A stretch of DNA of 64,000 nucleotides from Streptomyces hyaluromycini (GTDB taxonomy: Bacteria > Actinomycetota > Actinomycetes > Streptomycetales > Streptomycetaceae). The translations under genes were made by a program, and so were the position numbers. Position 1 is the stretch's first letter. Each line of letters starts with the position of its first letter. Below are positions 1 to 8,708 of the stretch, piece after piece. The stretch is taken from contig NZ_BCFL01000018.1 in NCBI RefSeq assembly GCF_002217755.1, positions 372,001 to 436,000 of the forward strand, in the 5' to 3' direction. The notes under the pieces were generated by a model. That model ran no database searches and was not told the origin of the DNA. It saw only the letters and a list, made by a program, of their open reading frames with translations.

Positions 1-755
1 GCGACGGGCGGCAGCGCTCACTGGCCCTGGCCGGCGAGGACGACGTGATCCCGCGCGGCTACCGCTACGGCGACGACCTGCGCCGGGTGCACTGGCGCTC
101 CACCGCCCGCTACGGCGAGCTGATGGTGCGCCGCGAGGAGCAGCCGCAGCGCGCCCGCTGCACGGTCCTCCTTGACACCCGGGGCGGCGCCTACGAGGGA
201 GCGGGCCCCGACTCGGCGTTCGAGTGGGCGGTGTCCGGTGCCGCCTCGGTCCTGGTCCACATGCTCGAACGCGGCTTCTCGGTCCGGCTGTTGACGGACA
301 CCGGAAGCTCGGTGCCGGGCGAGGGCGCCGACGGCTTCGCGGGCTCCGGCCACGAGTCGGCGGAGGCGGCCGGGCTGATGATGGACACCCTGGCCGTGAT
401 CGACCACTCGGACGGCACGGGCCTGTCCCGGGCCTACGCCGTACTGCGCGGCGGGAACGAGGGGCTGCTGGTGGCCTTCCTGGGCGACCTCGACGAGGAG
501 CAGGCGACGGTGGCCGCGAAGATGCGCCAGCGCAGCGGCGGCGCCGTCGCCTTCGTGCTGGACCCGGACACCTGGGTCCGGGAGCCGAGCGACGTGCCCG
601 CCCCCGGCAACGGGCACGAGGAGCGGCTGCGGATGCTGCGCGAGGCCGGCTGGACGGCCGTGAGCGTGCCGCGTGCCGCCGCGCTGACCGAGCTGTGGCG
701 GCAGGCCGACCGGGAGCGCACCGGACTGGCCGCGCTGAGCGGGGAGGCCCGGTGA
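1..755 (+). CDS. DUF58 domain-containing protein, C-terminal part (5' end outside window)
   Basis: The reading frame is open from the first base, so the gene starts upstream of the window. The visible part carries the DUF58 signature, a Tyr-x-Tyr-Gly-Asp ... Arg-x-x-His-Trp-x-Ser-Thr-Ala-Arg stretch at positions 60-110, followed by a vWA-like alpha/beta region. DUF58 proteins normally sit beside a MoxR AAA+ ATPase and a transglutaminase-like membrane protein, and the next gene here is that transglutaminase. Its stop codon overlaps the next start by one base (TGATG), so the two are translationally coupled. The biochemical role of the family is not established; MoxR-linked chaperone or envelope-maturation roles are inferred from context. 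A GTG at 45 is internal, because it would cut into the conserved domain. Confidence 0.9.
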   Translation, partial: DGRQRSLALAGEDDVIPRGYRYGDDLRRVHWRSTARYGELMVRREEQPQRARCTVLLDTRGGAYEGAGPDSAFEWAVSGAASVLVHMLERGFSVRLLTDTGSSVPGEGADGFAGSGHESAEAAGLMMDTLAVIDHSDGTGLSRAYAVLRGGNEGLLVAFLGDLDEEQATVAAKMRQRSGGAVAFVLDPDTWVREPSDVPAPGNGHEERLRMLREAGWTAVSVPRAAALTELWRQADRERTGLAALSGEAR

Positions 756-3139
756 TGAGCGGACGGGCCCGGCTCGCCCTCGCCGCGGCGGCGGCGACGC
801 TGATGGCGTCCTGTGCCCTGCTGCCGCTGGTCTCCCCGAGTACCTGGCTGTTCCAGGCGGCGTTCCTGGTGGCGGTCCAGACGGGCGCGGGCGCGGCCGC
901 CCGGCGGGTGCCGCTGGCCCGGCCGCTGACCGTGGCCGCGCAGGCCCTGGTCACGCTGCTGATGCTGACCGTGGTCTTCGCCCGGAGCCACGCGATCGCC
1001 GGGGTGGTCCCCGGCCCGGACACCTTCCGGTACTTCGGCGACCTGCTCCAGCAGGGCTCGGACGACGTCAGCCGGTATGCGATACCCGCGCCGCTGACGC
1101 CCGGCATCCGGCTGATGGTCGTCGGCGGGGTGCTGGTCGTCGGGCTGGTCGTGGACACCCTCGCGGTGACCTTCCGCAGCGCGGCCCCGGCCGGGCTGCC
1201 GCTGCTCGCGCTGTACTCGGTGGCGGCGGGCCTGTCCGACGGGCCGAGCGACTGGCTGTGGTTCCTGGTGGCGGCGGCCGGCTATCTGATGCTGCTGCTC
1301 GCCGAGGGCCGGGACCGGCTGTCGCAGTGGGGCCGGGTGTTCGGCGGGGCCGCGCGCACCCCGGGCGCCCAGGAGAGCGGCGCGGTGGCCCCGGTGCGCA
1401 CCGGGCGCCGGATCGGCTTCGCCGTACTGAGCGTCGCGCTGTTCGTGCCGTTGGCGATGCCCTCGATCCAGGGCGGCCTGCTGGACGGCGCCGGGGCCGG
1501 TGTCGGCGTGGGCAACGGGAACGGCGGCACGATCTCCGCGGTCAACCCGCTGGTGTCGCTGCGGGACAGCCTCAACGTGGACGAGGACCGCCAGGTGCTG
1601 TCCGTGCGGACCAGCAGCGACGACGTCTCGGACCTGTATCTGCGGATCGTCTCCCTGGACGACTTCGACGGCACCACCTGGAAGCCGGCCCAGCGGCACA
1701 TCACCGCCGTGCCGAACACGTTCCCGACCCCGGCCGGACTGAGCGGCGACGTCCGGCGGACGACGGTGAAGTCGACGATCTCGGCCGCCGACTGGTACGC
1801 CCAGGACTGGCTGCCGATGCCGTACCCGCCGAGCGGGGTGAAGGTGGCCGGCACCTGGCGCTACGAGCCCGTCGGGATGACCCTGGTCGGCGACCACGGG
1901 CAGAACACGCGCGGTGAGACCTACCAGGTCACCAGCCTGGACGTGCAGCCGACGGCGGAGCAGCTGGCCGCGGCGCCGGAGCCGACGGCGGCCATGAAGA
2001 AGGACTACACCAAGGTGCCCTCCTCGCTGCCGTCGGTGGTGGCGCAGACGGCGAAGGAGGTCACCGCCGGCTCGGCGAACCACTACGAGGAGGCGGTCAA
2101 GCTCCAGGACTACTTCGCGGTGACGGGCGGCTTCCAGTACGACACCCAGGTGGAGGTCGGCCGGGGCGAGGGCGCGATCGCGAACTTCCTGAAGCAGAAG
2201 CGCGGTTTCTGCGTGCACTTCTCCTTCGCGATGGCCGCGATGGCCCGGACGCTGGGCATCCCGGCCCGGGTCGCGGTGGGCTTCGCACCGGGCACCCCGC
2301 AGGCCGACGGCACCGTGTCGGTGGGCCTGAAGGACGCGCACGCCTGGCCGGAGCTGTACTTCGAGGGCGTGGGCTGGACCCGCTTCGAGCCGACCCCGAC
2401 CCGGGGCACGACGCCCTCGTACACGGTGTCGGACACGCCCGGCTCCTCCGTGCCGGACGAGACCCTGCCCTCCAAGGGCGCCTCGACGGCGCCGTCGGCC
2501 TCGGCCTCGCAGAGCGAGAGCTGCCCGGCGCAGCTGCGCAGGCAGGACGCCTGCGCCAGCCCGTCCGCGGCGGCCGCGGTGCAGAGCGGCGACGGCGGGC
2601 CGCCGTGGTGGCAGCTGGCCCTGTGGGCGCTCGGCGGGCTCGTCGTGGTGGCGTTGCCGCTGTCGCCGATGCTGTACCGGCAGCAGGTTCGTGCCCGCAG
2701 GCTCGGGGCCCACGACCGCACGCCCGCCGGCGTGGCGGCGCACACGCTGGCGGTCTGGCTGGAACTGACGGACACCGCCTGGGACTTCGGCATCCTGCCG
2801 GACGACTCGCAGACCCCGCGCAACGCGGCCACCCGGATCGTCCGGCTCGGCGGTCTGGATCCGGTCGCCGGGGCCTCGGTGCACCGGGTGGCGGACGCGG
2901 TCGAACAGGTGCTGTACGCGCCACGGCCGCAGCCGACGGCCGGCCTCGGGGACGACGTCCGCAGGGTGACGGCCGCGTTCAACGGCACGGTCGGTGTCCC
3001 CTCGCGGCTGCGGGCGCTGTTCGCTCCGCGGTCGGCCGTGCGCGTGGTGTGGGCGGCGTCGGCGGGGCGGGCCCGGCTGCGGGAGCGGGTGGCGGCGGCC
3101 CGGCCGACCCTGCGGAAGCCGTCGGAGCAGGAGGGCTGA
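755..3139 (+). CDS. TgpA/DUF3488-type transglutaminase-like membrane protein
   Basis: The 794-residue protein has an N-terminal block of about six hydrophobic helices (residues 1-230). A periplasmic-side transglutaminase-like domain follows, then one more membrane helix near residue 620 and a cytoplasmic DUF4129-like tail. The papain-type active site is visible as a Cys in Gly-Phe-Cys-Val-His-Phe (Cys486) and a His in Asp-Ala-His-Ala-Trp-Pro-Glu, followed by Trp-Thr-Arg-Phe-Glu-Pro-Thr-Pro. The start ATG at 755 overlaps the DUF58 stop, which fixes it; the frame is open further upstream but that part shadows DUF58. DUF58 plus transglutaminase (plus MoxR, outside the window) is a conserved operon of unknown substrate. 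A role in peptide cross-linking or cleavage at the envelope is inferred. Confidence 0.92.
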   Translation: MSGRARLALAAAAATLMASCALLPLVSPSTWLFQAAFLVAVQTGAGAAARRVPLARPLTVAAQALVTLLMLTVVFARSHAIAGVVPGPDTFRYFGDLLQQGSDDVSRYAIPAPLTPGIRLMVVGGVLVVGLVVDTLAVTFRSAAPAGLPLLALYSVAAGLSDGPSDWLWFLVAAAGYLMLLLAEGRDRLSQWGRVFGGAARTPGAQESGAVAPVRTGRRIGFAVLSVALFVPLAMPSIQGGLLDGAGAGVGVGNGNGGTISAVNPLVSLRDSLNVDEDRQVLSVRTSSDDVSDLYLRIVSLDDFDGTTWKPAQRHITAVPNTFPTPAGLSGDVRRTTVKSTISAADWYAQDWLPMPYPPSGVKVAGTWRYEPVGMTLVGDHGQNTRGETYQVTSLDVQPTAEQLAAAPEPTAAMKKDYTKVPSSLPSVVAQTAKEVTAGSANHYEEAVKLQDYFAVTGGFQYDTQVEVGRGEGAIANFLKQKRGFCVHFSFAMAAMARTLGIPARVAVGFAPGTPQADGTVSVGLKDAHAWPELYFEGVGWTRFEPTPTRGTTPSYTVSDTPGSSVPDETLPSKGASTAPSASASQSESCPAQLRRQDACASPSAAAAVQSGDGGPPWWQLALWALGGLVVVALPLSPMLYRQQVRARRLGAHDRTPAGVAAHTLAVWLELTDTAWDFGILPDDSQTPRNAATRIVRLGGLDPVAGASVHRVADAVEQVLYAPRPQPTAGLGDDVRRVTAAFNGTVGVPSRLRALFAPRSAVRVVWAASAGRARLRERVAAARPTLRKPSEQEG

Positions 3140-3165
3140 CTGGGGCGGCGCGGGGGGGGTGGGGT

Positions 3166-3345
3166 CGCTTACCGGCGCTTGCAGGGTGCCGCCCGCGCCC
3201 ACCCGTGCCGCCCTGGGGGCACCTCCCAGGCCCTTAAGGCACTGGGGGAGGCACGACTGCCCGCGGCTGAGAAGAAGCGGCGGGCGAAGCGCCCCGTAAG
3301 GGGCGCGGGGAACTGCGCGACCAGCCCCCACGCACCCGCAGTGAC
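3166..3345 (+). repeat. Dispersed GC-rich intergenic repeat, copy 1
   Basis: The 337-bp gap between the transglutaminase gene and DUF3040 (convergent genes) holds no credible gene. It contains a copy of a repeat seen five more times in this window. The hallmarks are a 'gcttaccggcgcttgcaggg' lead-in, a 'cgactgcccgcggctgag' segment, and the core 'cgccccgtaaggggcgcg' followed by 'gggaactgcgcgaccag' at 3290-3335. The core is self-complementary and could act as a bidirectional terminator. Confidence 0.75.
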
Positions 3346-3476
3346 GCACGGCCCGCAGCAAGGTCACGGCTCCGGCCGACCGCGCAGCGCCCGGCAACGC
3401 CTGAGGGGTGACCATCCAGTGACGGTCACCCCTCAGTCACGTTCTGTTCGGCCTGTCGGCCTCTCCGGCGAAGCCG

Positions 3477-3863
3477 TCAGTGGCCCTGTTCGTCACGCCG
3501 GCGCTGCCAGCGCTCCTCGATACGGTCCATCATGGAACGCTTCGGCCGACCCTGGCGGCGGGCCTGCGGGCCTGCGGGCTGCTCGCCGGGCTTGGGGGCC
3601 TTGCGCCAGCCGGTGACGGCGAGGACCGCGCAGCCCAGCATGACGAGGAAGCCCACCACGCTGACCCAGATCTGCAGCGTGACCATTCCGGCGATGAGGA
3701 GCGCGATACCCACGAGGAAGCCTGCGACCGCCTGGTAGACCCGTCGCCGGGTGAACGTCCGCAGCCCGTTGCCCTCAAGCGCTGTCGCGAACTTGGGGTC
3801 TTCGGCGTACAGCGCTCGCTCCATCTGCTCAAGCATTCGCTGCTCGTGCTCCGAGAGCGGCAC
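3477..3863 (-). CDS. DUF3040 domain-containing small membrane protein
   Basis: This 128-residue protein starts Met-Pro-Leu-Ser-Glu-His-Glu-Gln-Arg-Met-Leu-Glu-Gln-Met-Glu, which is the diagnostic N-terminus of DUF3040. A short basic stretch follows, then two membrane helices (about residues 44-65 and 68-88) and a basic, Arg/Lys-rich C-terminal tail. The family is confined to actinobacteria and has no assigned function. It often lies near the mraZ/fts cell-division cluster, consistent with the cell-envelope genes to its left. Transcription is leftward, towards the convergent transglutaminase gene. Confidence 0.9.
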   Translation of the reverse strand: MPLSEHEQRMLEQMERALYAEDPKFATALEGNGLRTFTRRRVYQAVAGFLVGIALLIAGMVTLQIWVSVVGFLVMLGCAVLAVTGWRKAPKPGEQPAGPQARRQGRPKRSMMDRIEERWQRRRDEQGH

Positions 3864-4140
3864 GGCGTCCTCCTCATCGTGCAGTCGCCGGGGCGACCCG
3901 GGGGGTCCCTTCAGGATAGGCAGGGAATCGCCCCCGTGAAACCCGCCCCTCTAGGCCAATTGGCCAACCGGAAACCGCCATGACGGTTCTGGCTCGCTGA
4001 GACTTCCATTCCCCAGCAGCCGACCCGTCATGCCGGGCGATCTCCCTCGATCATACGGCGCAAACCCCTCGATCGGGGGGCCTGTGGCGTACTCCATCCG
4101 CTGCCGAGCCCCTGATCAGCGGGCTCGTCTCAGGAGACTC

Positions 4141-4911
4141 TCAGACCCCGGCGGCACCCGGTGTCTCGCCGAGCACATGCAGCTGGGTGGCGACGGCGTG
4201 GAAGGCCGGGAGTTCGGCCGCGGCGGCCTCCAGCCTGAGCAGGGCGTCGAGGGCGCCGGGCTCGGTGTCCACCAGGACTCCGGGGACCAGGTCGGCGAAG
4301 ACCCGCACACCGTGCACGGCGGCGACGGCCAGGCCCGCGCCCTCGACCAGGGCGGTGAGCTGGTCCGCGGAGAAGCGGCGGGGCATCGGGTCGCCGCTGC
4401 CCCAGCGGCCGTCGGGGTCCTCCAGGGCCTGCTTGGCCTCCTTGAAGTGACCGGCGAGGGCGCGGGCGACCACGGCCCCGCCGACCCCGGCGGCAAGCAG
4501 GCTGAGGACGCCCTCGGAGCGCAGCGCTGCCACCGTGTTGCGCACGCCCTCGGCCGGGTCGTCGACGTACTCCAGGACGCCGTGGCACAGCACCACGTCG
4601 TGGCCGCCGCGCTCGACCACGTCGAACAGGCCGAGGACGTCGCCCTGGACGCCCTTGACCCGGTCGGCCACGCCGGCCTCGGCGGCGCGGCGCTCCAGCG
4701 CGAACAACGCGTTCGGGCTGGGGTCGACGACGGTGACGCGGTGGCCGAGACGGGCCAGGGGGACGGCGAAGTTGCCGCTGCCGCCACCGGTGTCCAGGAC
4801 GTCCAGCGCGTCCCGGCCGGTGGCCTTGACCCGGCGGTCGAGGGCCTCCTGGAGGACCTCCCAGACCACGGCGGTACGGAGAGAGGCGCGGGGTCGAGTG
4901 GGGTCCGGCAC
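4141..4911 (-). CDS. Class I SAM-dependent methyltransferase
   Basis: The 256-residue protein has a Rossmann-fold methyltransferase core. Motif I is Leu-Asp-Thr-Gly-Gly-Gly-Ser-Gly-Asn-Phe near residue 40, followed by Val-Val-Asp-Pro-Ser-Pro (ribose-binding acidic residue) and Val-Leu-Cys-His-Gly-Val-Leu-Glu-Tyr (motif IV/post-IV region). The substrate cannot be read from the sequence; the family is close to the small-molecule/ubiquinone-type Methyltransf_11/25 group. It is transcribed leftward, alone, with the SAV_6107-type gene 183 bp upstream in the same direction. From memory, the same pair order occurs in other Streptomyces chromosomes, so this is core gene content. Confidence 0.9.
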   Translation of the reverse strand: MPDPTRPRASLRTAVVWEVLQEALDRRVKATGRDALDVLDTGGGSGNFAVPLARLGHRVTVVDPSPNALFALERRAAEAGVADRVKGVQGDVLGLFDVVERGGHDVVLCHGVLEYVDDPAEGVRNTVAALRSEGVLSLLAAGVGGAVVARALAGHFKEAKQALEDPDGRWGSGDPMPRRFSADQLTALVEGAGLAVAAVHGVRVFADLVPGVLVDTEPGALDALLRLEAAAAELPAFHAVATQLHVLGETPGAAGV

Positions 4912-5015
4912 GGCAGTTGACTCCTCGGCGCGGCACCGCCTGTTGCCCGGCGGCGCGAACTCGGTGCCTCCCCGGCCCGGGGTGCGGGAGGAGGGAAGGC
5001 TTCAGGCGCTCTCCA

Positions 5016-5063
5016 CCCTATTGCCTCCGCCGCCCCGCCCCCTATTGCCTCCGCCGTCCCGCC
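5016..5063. repeat. 24-bp direct repeat, two tandem copies
   Basis: Two adjacent 24-bp units beginning 'ccctattgcctccgccg' (5016-5039 and 5040-5063) differ at one base. They lie between the methyltransferase gene and the end of the HEPN gene. No function is evident. Confidence 0.7.
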
Positions 5064-5094
5064 CGGTCAACTCGCGTCGGCGGCTCCCGCCCGG

Positions 5095-5658
5095 TCATCC
5101 CGCGTCGGGCAGCTCCCTTCCCGGGGCGCCGGCCGGCCGCTCCCCGTCCTCCCGTCGCGCCTGCGGCAGCACCGGCTGGAGGACGAGCATCCGCTCGACG
5201 ATGCGGAGGAACATCGCCACGTCGCGTATCAGGTCGTCGGCGTCCCGGCGACCGGCCGCGCCCTGGATGCCGGCCTCGGCGCGGGCCCGGCGGCCGGCGC
5301 CGGAGGCGAAGAGGGCGCTCCACTCGGTGAGCTCGGGCGCCACCTCGGGGAGCACCTCCCAGGCGCTGCGGATCCGGGCCCGGCGCCGGGGCGAGGTCTC
5401 GGGGCGGGCGCGGGCGGCGAGCACGGCGGCCGCGGTGCGCAGGGCGGCCAGGTGGGCGGTCGCATAGCGCTCGTTGGGGGTGTTGAGCAGTTCGGCCTCG
5501 TCGAGGGTGACGCGGGCCTGGGTGAGCAGGTCGAGGGCGGCGGGCGGGGCCGTGGCCCGGCGGAGTACGGGGTGCACATCGCTCGCCGGGCCGGTCAGTG
5601 AGGGGGCAGGGCCGGTGGCGCGGCGCCGGTGGGCGGCGGCCGCTGAGGAGTTGGCCAT
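5095..5658 (-). CDS. SAV_6107-family HEPN domain protein
   Basis: The 187-residue protein is mostly helical. It has a disordered basic N-terminus (residues 1-35) and a core matching the SAV_6107-type HEPN family, including Leu-Leu-x-x-Ala-Arg-x-x-Leu-x-Glu-Ala and Asn-x-x-x-Arg-Tyr-Ala-x-Ala-His-Leu-Ala-Ala-Leu-Arg. The canonical RNase Arg-x4-6-His motif of toxic HEPN nucleases is not clearly present, so nuclease activity is doubtful. The start ATG at 5658 follows AGGAGG with a 6-nt spacer. Promoter sequence is shared divergently with the ABC transporter genes. The family is common in Streptomyces and its function is unknown. Confidence 0.85.
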   Translation of the reverse strand: MANSSAAAAHRRRATGPAPSLTGPASDVHPVLRRATAPPAALDLLTQARVTLDEAELLNTPNERYATAHLAALRTAAAVLAARARPETSPRRRARIRSAWEVLPEVAPELTEWSALFASGAGRRARAEAGIQGAAGRRDADDLIRDVAMFLRIVERMLVLQPVLPQARREDGERPAGAPGRELPDAG

Positions 5659-5790
5659 GACGAACCTCCTGTCGTCTGAGTGACGGCTCCCTCACACGGG
5701 GTGCCGTATGTGCCCATCGTGAGGTATGGCACTGACAATCCGTTCTGACCTGGGCTTTTGCTTCGATCGCAAGTTCGGGCTACTTTTTGC

Positions 5791-5804
5791 ACTGACCAGT
5801 CAGT
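5791..5804. promoter_or_regulatory. Inverted repeat ACTGAC-CA-GTCAGT, likely TetR-family operator
   Basis: Perfect 6-bp arms flank a 2-bp centre, 29 bp upstream of the ABC transporter start and in the divergent promoter region. Such palindromes are typical TetR-family sites. A TetR gene is the last gene of this operon (8709), so autoregulation of the whole unit is the simple reading. This is inferred from position and symmetry. Confidence 0.6.
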
Positions 5805-5832
5805 TCAAAAACAACGCCACAGGGGGGAACCT

Positions 5833-6645
5833 GTGCACGGCGTACCTGTCACGGCCGAGGGCCTCGGGCTCAAGGGGCCGCGCGGCTGGGCGTTCCAGGG
5901 GATCTCCCTGGACGCCGGGCCCGGCGCGCTGATCGCGGTGGAAGGGCCGTCCGGCTCCGGGCGCACCTGTCTGCTGCTCGCGCTCACCGGCCGGATGAAG
6001 ACCACCGAGGGCACCGCGACCGTCGGCGGGGCCCGGCTGCCGGGGCAGCTCGCGGCCGTACGGCGGTTCAGCGCGGTGGCCAACGTGGCCGGGGTCACCG
6101 ACCTCGAACCCGCCCTGACCGTCGCCGAGCACCTGCGCGAACGGGCCCTGCTGCAACGCCGGTTCGGCGACTCGCTGCGCGCGCTGCTGCGGCCCCGCGC
6201 GGACCGCAGGGCACGGGCACAGCGGCGCGTCGACGACGCCCTGGCCGCCGCCGGGCTCGACCTGGAGTCGCTGCCCAAGGGCGCCCGTACCGCCGTACGG
6301 GACCTGGAGCGGATCGAGGCGCTGCGGCTGTCCGTGGCGCTGGCCATGGTCGGGAAGCCCCGGCTGCTCGCCGTGGACGACGCGGACCTGAAGCTGTCGC
6401 AGGCCGAACGGACGGACGTGCAGGCGCTGTTGGCGTCGATCGCCGCGTCCGGGACGACGGTGGTGGCGGTGTGCGGAGAGGCCCTGACCGGGGCCGTCGT
6501 CGTGCACACCGGGAGCACCGGGGCAACGGAGACTTCGCAAGAGCCGGAAGAGCCGGAAGAGCCGGAAGAGCCGGAAGAGTCGGAAGAGTCGGAAGAGTCG
6601 GGAGAGGAGGCCGGCGATGCGCTCGCCGCGACTGGCCGCGCTTGA
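5833..6645 (+). CDS. ABC-type ATP-binding protein partnered with YhgE/Pip protein
   Basis: The start is the GTG at 5833, five bases after AGGGGGGA; an upstream extension lacks a ribosome site. The 270-residue protein has a Walker A near residue 40 (Gly-Pro-Ser-Gly-Ser-Gly-Arg-Thr, with Arg in place of the usual Lys) and a Walker B-like Leu-Leu-Ala-Val-Asp-Asp-Ala-Asp. There is no clean LSGGQ signature, so hydrolysis may be weak. The C-terminus is a Glu-Pro-Glu/Ser-Glu repeat coded by seven 9-bp units. The following membrane-protein gene starts inside this one (29-bp overlap). The pair is typical of actinomycete YhgE loci, presumably an export or surface-assembly system; the substrate is unknown. 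Confidence 0.85.
   Translation: MHGVPVTAEGLGLKGPRGWAFQGISLDAGPGALIAVEGPSGSGRTCLLLALTGRMKTTEGTATVGGARLPGQLAAVRRFSAVANVAGVTDLEPALTVAEHLRERALLQRRFGDSLRALLRPRADRRARAQRRVDDALAAAGLDLESLPKGARTAVRDLERIEALRLSVALAMVGKPRLLAVDDADLKLSQAERTDVQALLASIAASGTTVVAVCGEALTGAVVVHTGSTGATETSQEPEEPEEPEEPEESEESEESGEEAGDALAATGRA
6541..6603 (+). repeat. In-frame 9-bp minisatellite (gagccggaa)x4 + (gagtcggaa)x3
   Basis: Seven head-to-tail 9-bp units, the last with one base change, encode the acidic Glu-Pro-Glu / Glu-Ser-Glu tail of the ATP-binding protein. The purine-rich end runs straight into the ribosome-binding site (ggagaggagg) of the overlapping YhgE gene. Copy number could change by slippage without shifting the frame. 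Confidence 0.9.
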
Positions 6646-8701
6646 GCTCAGGCGCTTTGGACGGGGCAGGCTGCCACGCGCCGCCCTGGTGGCCCTGCTG
6701 GTGCTGCCGCTGCTGTACGGCGCGCTGTACCTGTGGTCGTTCTGGGATCCGTACGGCCGCCTCGACCACGTCCCCGTGGCGCTCGTGAACGACGACAAGG
6801 GAGCGACGGCGAGCGGCAGGAGGCTCACCGCGGGCGACGACATCGTGGCCGGGCTCAAGGACAGCAGGACCTTCGACTGGCACGAGGTGAGCGCCGCCGA
6901 GGCGCGCCGGGGCGTCGAGGACGGCACGTACTACCTGTCGCTGACCATGCCCGCCGACCTCAGCGCGCGCATCGCCTCCAGCGCGGGCGACTCCCCGGAG
7001 ACCGGCGCGCTCCAGGTGCGCACGAACGACGCGAACAACTACATCGTCGGGCAGATCTCCCGCACGGTCTTCAACGAGGTGCGCTCGGCCGCGTCCACCA
7101 AGGCGTCCCGGTCCTTCCTGGACCGGATCTTCATCTCGTTCGCCGACATCCACGGGCAGACGGTGAAGGCCGCCGAGGGTGCCGACACGCTCACCGGTGG
7201 CATCGGGAAGGCCCAGAAGGGGTCCAAGGACCTCGCGGACGGCCTGAAGGACGCCAAGACCGGCAGCGGGAAGCTCGCCAAGGGGATCAGGAAGCTGGAT
7301 GCGGGCGCGGCGACGCTGGCGGACGGCTCGCAGCAGGTCGCGGACGGCACCCAGGTCCTGGCGGACCAGGTCGACGGGGTCTACGGCAAGGTCGGCCCGT
7401 ACCTGGCGAAGAACGAGAAGACCATCGGTGACACGGCGCAGCTGGTCGCCGACTCGGCGCGGACCGTCCGGGACAACCTCGGCGTCCTGGTGAAGACCGC
7501 TCCGGCGGCCGCGAAGACCGCCCACGCGGCCGCCGGCACGCTGGACGAGGTCTACGCGGCGCGCTGTTCGGCGGAGCTGCTCACCGACCCGGTCTGCCCC
7601 GATCTGAAGAAGGCCCGGGACGCGGCCGACGACGTGGCCGCCGTCGCCGACGACCTCGACACGCTGATCGCCGGCCAGAACGGCGACCTGAGGACGCTCG
7701 ACGCGCACCTCGGCACGCTCCAGACCCAGGCGCAGGCCCTCGCCGACCGCGCCCCGCACCTGTCCGAGGACGTCGCCGACGCCGTCAAGAAGATCGACAA
7801 GCTGAACGGCGGCGCGGCCCGGGTGGCCGCGGGCGCCGCGAGGCTGCACACCGGGCTCGGCACGGCCACCACCGGCGCCACCGGCCTCGACAGCGGCATC
7901 GGCAAGCTGAAGACCGGCGCCTACGACCTCAGCGGCGGGATGTACAAGCTCGCCGACGGCTCCAGCACGCTGGCCGGCGGCCTGCACGACGGCGCGGCGA
8001 AGATCCCCGACTACGACACACAGGACCGCGACCGGCGCACCGGGGTCATGTCCGACCCGGTCCAGCTCGCCTCGCAGGACCTGCACAAGGCGCCCAACTA
8101 CGGTACCGGGTTCGCCCCGTACTTCATCCCGCTCTCCCTGTGGGTCGGCGCGATGGTGGCCTACATGCTGATCCAGCCGCTCAACCGGCGTGCCCTGGCG
8201 GCCGGTTCGGCGGCCTGGCGGATCGCGCTGGCGGGCTGGCTGCCCGTGGTCGCGATCGGCGTGCTGCAGACGGCCGCCCTGATGGCCGTCCTGCACTGGG
8301 CGATCGGGCTCCAGATGGTCCGCGCGACCGGGACGGTCGGGTTCCTGTTCCTGGTGGCGGCCTGCTTCGCGGCGATCGTGCAGTGGCTGAACGCGCGCTT
8401 CGGGGCGGCGGGACGGATCCTGGTCCTCGCCCTGCTGATGCTCCAGCTGACGTCGGCGGGCGGCACGTATCCCGTCCAGACCAGCCCGGGCTTCTTCGAC
8501 GCGATCCACCCGTTCCTGCCGATGAGCTATGTCGTGGCGGCGCTGCGGCGGCTGATCACGGGCGGCGGGCTGGGGCCGGTGTGGCAGGCCTGCGCCGTCC
8601 TGGTGGCGTTCACGGCGGGTGCCCTGGCGCTCACCGCGTTGTCCGCCCGGCGCCGCCAGGTGTGGACGCTGGACCGCCTGCATCCCGAGCTGAGCCTGTG
8701 A
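6617..8701 (+). CDS. YhgE/Pip family membrane protein (DUF3533/ABC-2 type)
   Basis: The 694-residue protein begins with a membrane helix (Leu-Val-Leu-Pro-Leu-Leu-Tyr-Gly-Ala-Leu-Tyr-Leu), followed by Val-Ala-Leu-Val-Asn-x-Asp-x-Gly, the classic YhgE/Pip N-terminal motif. A long extracytoplasmic region of small-residue heptads (Leu-Ala-Asp-Gly, Leu-x-x-Gly repeats, about residues 190-480) is predicted to form coiled-coil or tubular structure. Five to six membrane helices close the protein. The family is related to phage infection protein and to ESX-associated and LCP-type export components in Gram-positives. The start ATG at 6617 has a strong GGAGAGGAGG site inside the previous gene. Translational coupling with the ATPase suggests one transporter. 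Confidence 0.92.
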   Translation: MRSPRLAALELRRFGRGRLPRAALVALLVLPLLYGALYLWSFWDPYGRLDHVPVALVNDDKGATASGRRLTAGDDIVAGLKDSRTFDWHEVSAAEARRGVEDGTYYLSLTMPADLSARIASSAGDSPETGALQVRTNDANNYIVGQISRTVFNEVRSAASTKASRSFLDRIFISFADIHGQTVKAAEGADTLTGGIGKAQKGSKDLADGLKDAKTGSGKLAKGIRKLDAGAATLADGSQQVADGTQVLADQVDGVYGKVGPYLAKNEKTIGDTAQLVADSARTVRDNLGVLVKTAPAAAKTAHAAAGTLDEVYAARCSAELLTDPVCPDLKKARDAADDVAAVADDLDTLIAGQNGDLRTLDAHLGTLQTQAQALADRAPHLSEDVADAVKKIDKLNGGAARVAAGAARLHTGLGTATTGATGLDSGIGKLKTGAYDLSGGMYKLADGSSTLAGGLHDGAAKIPDYDTQDRDRRTGVMSDPVQLASQDLHKAPNYGTGFAPYFIPLSLWVGAMVAYMLIQPLNRRALAAGSAAWRIALAGWLPVVAIGVLQTAALMAVLHWAIGLQMVRATGTVGFLFLVAACFAAIVQWLNARFGAAGRILVLALLMLQLTSAGGTYPVQTSPGFFDAIHPFLPMSYVVAALRRLITGGGLGPVWQACAVLVAFTAGALALTALSARRRQVWTLDRLHPELSL

Positions 8702-8708
8702 GGCCTCG

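Noticed and set aside
434..3415. Very long open frames antisense to the transglutaminase, YhgE, kinase and P-loop genes
   Set aside because: In ~73% GC DNA, stop codons are rare in the antisense frame of GC3-rich genes. The predicted proteins are Arg/Pro/Gly-rich and match no family.
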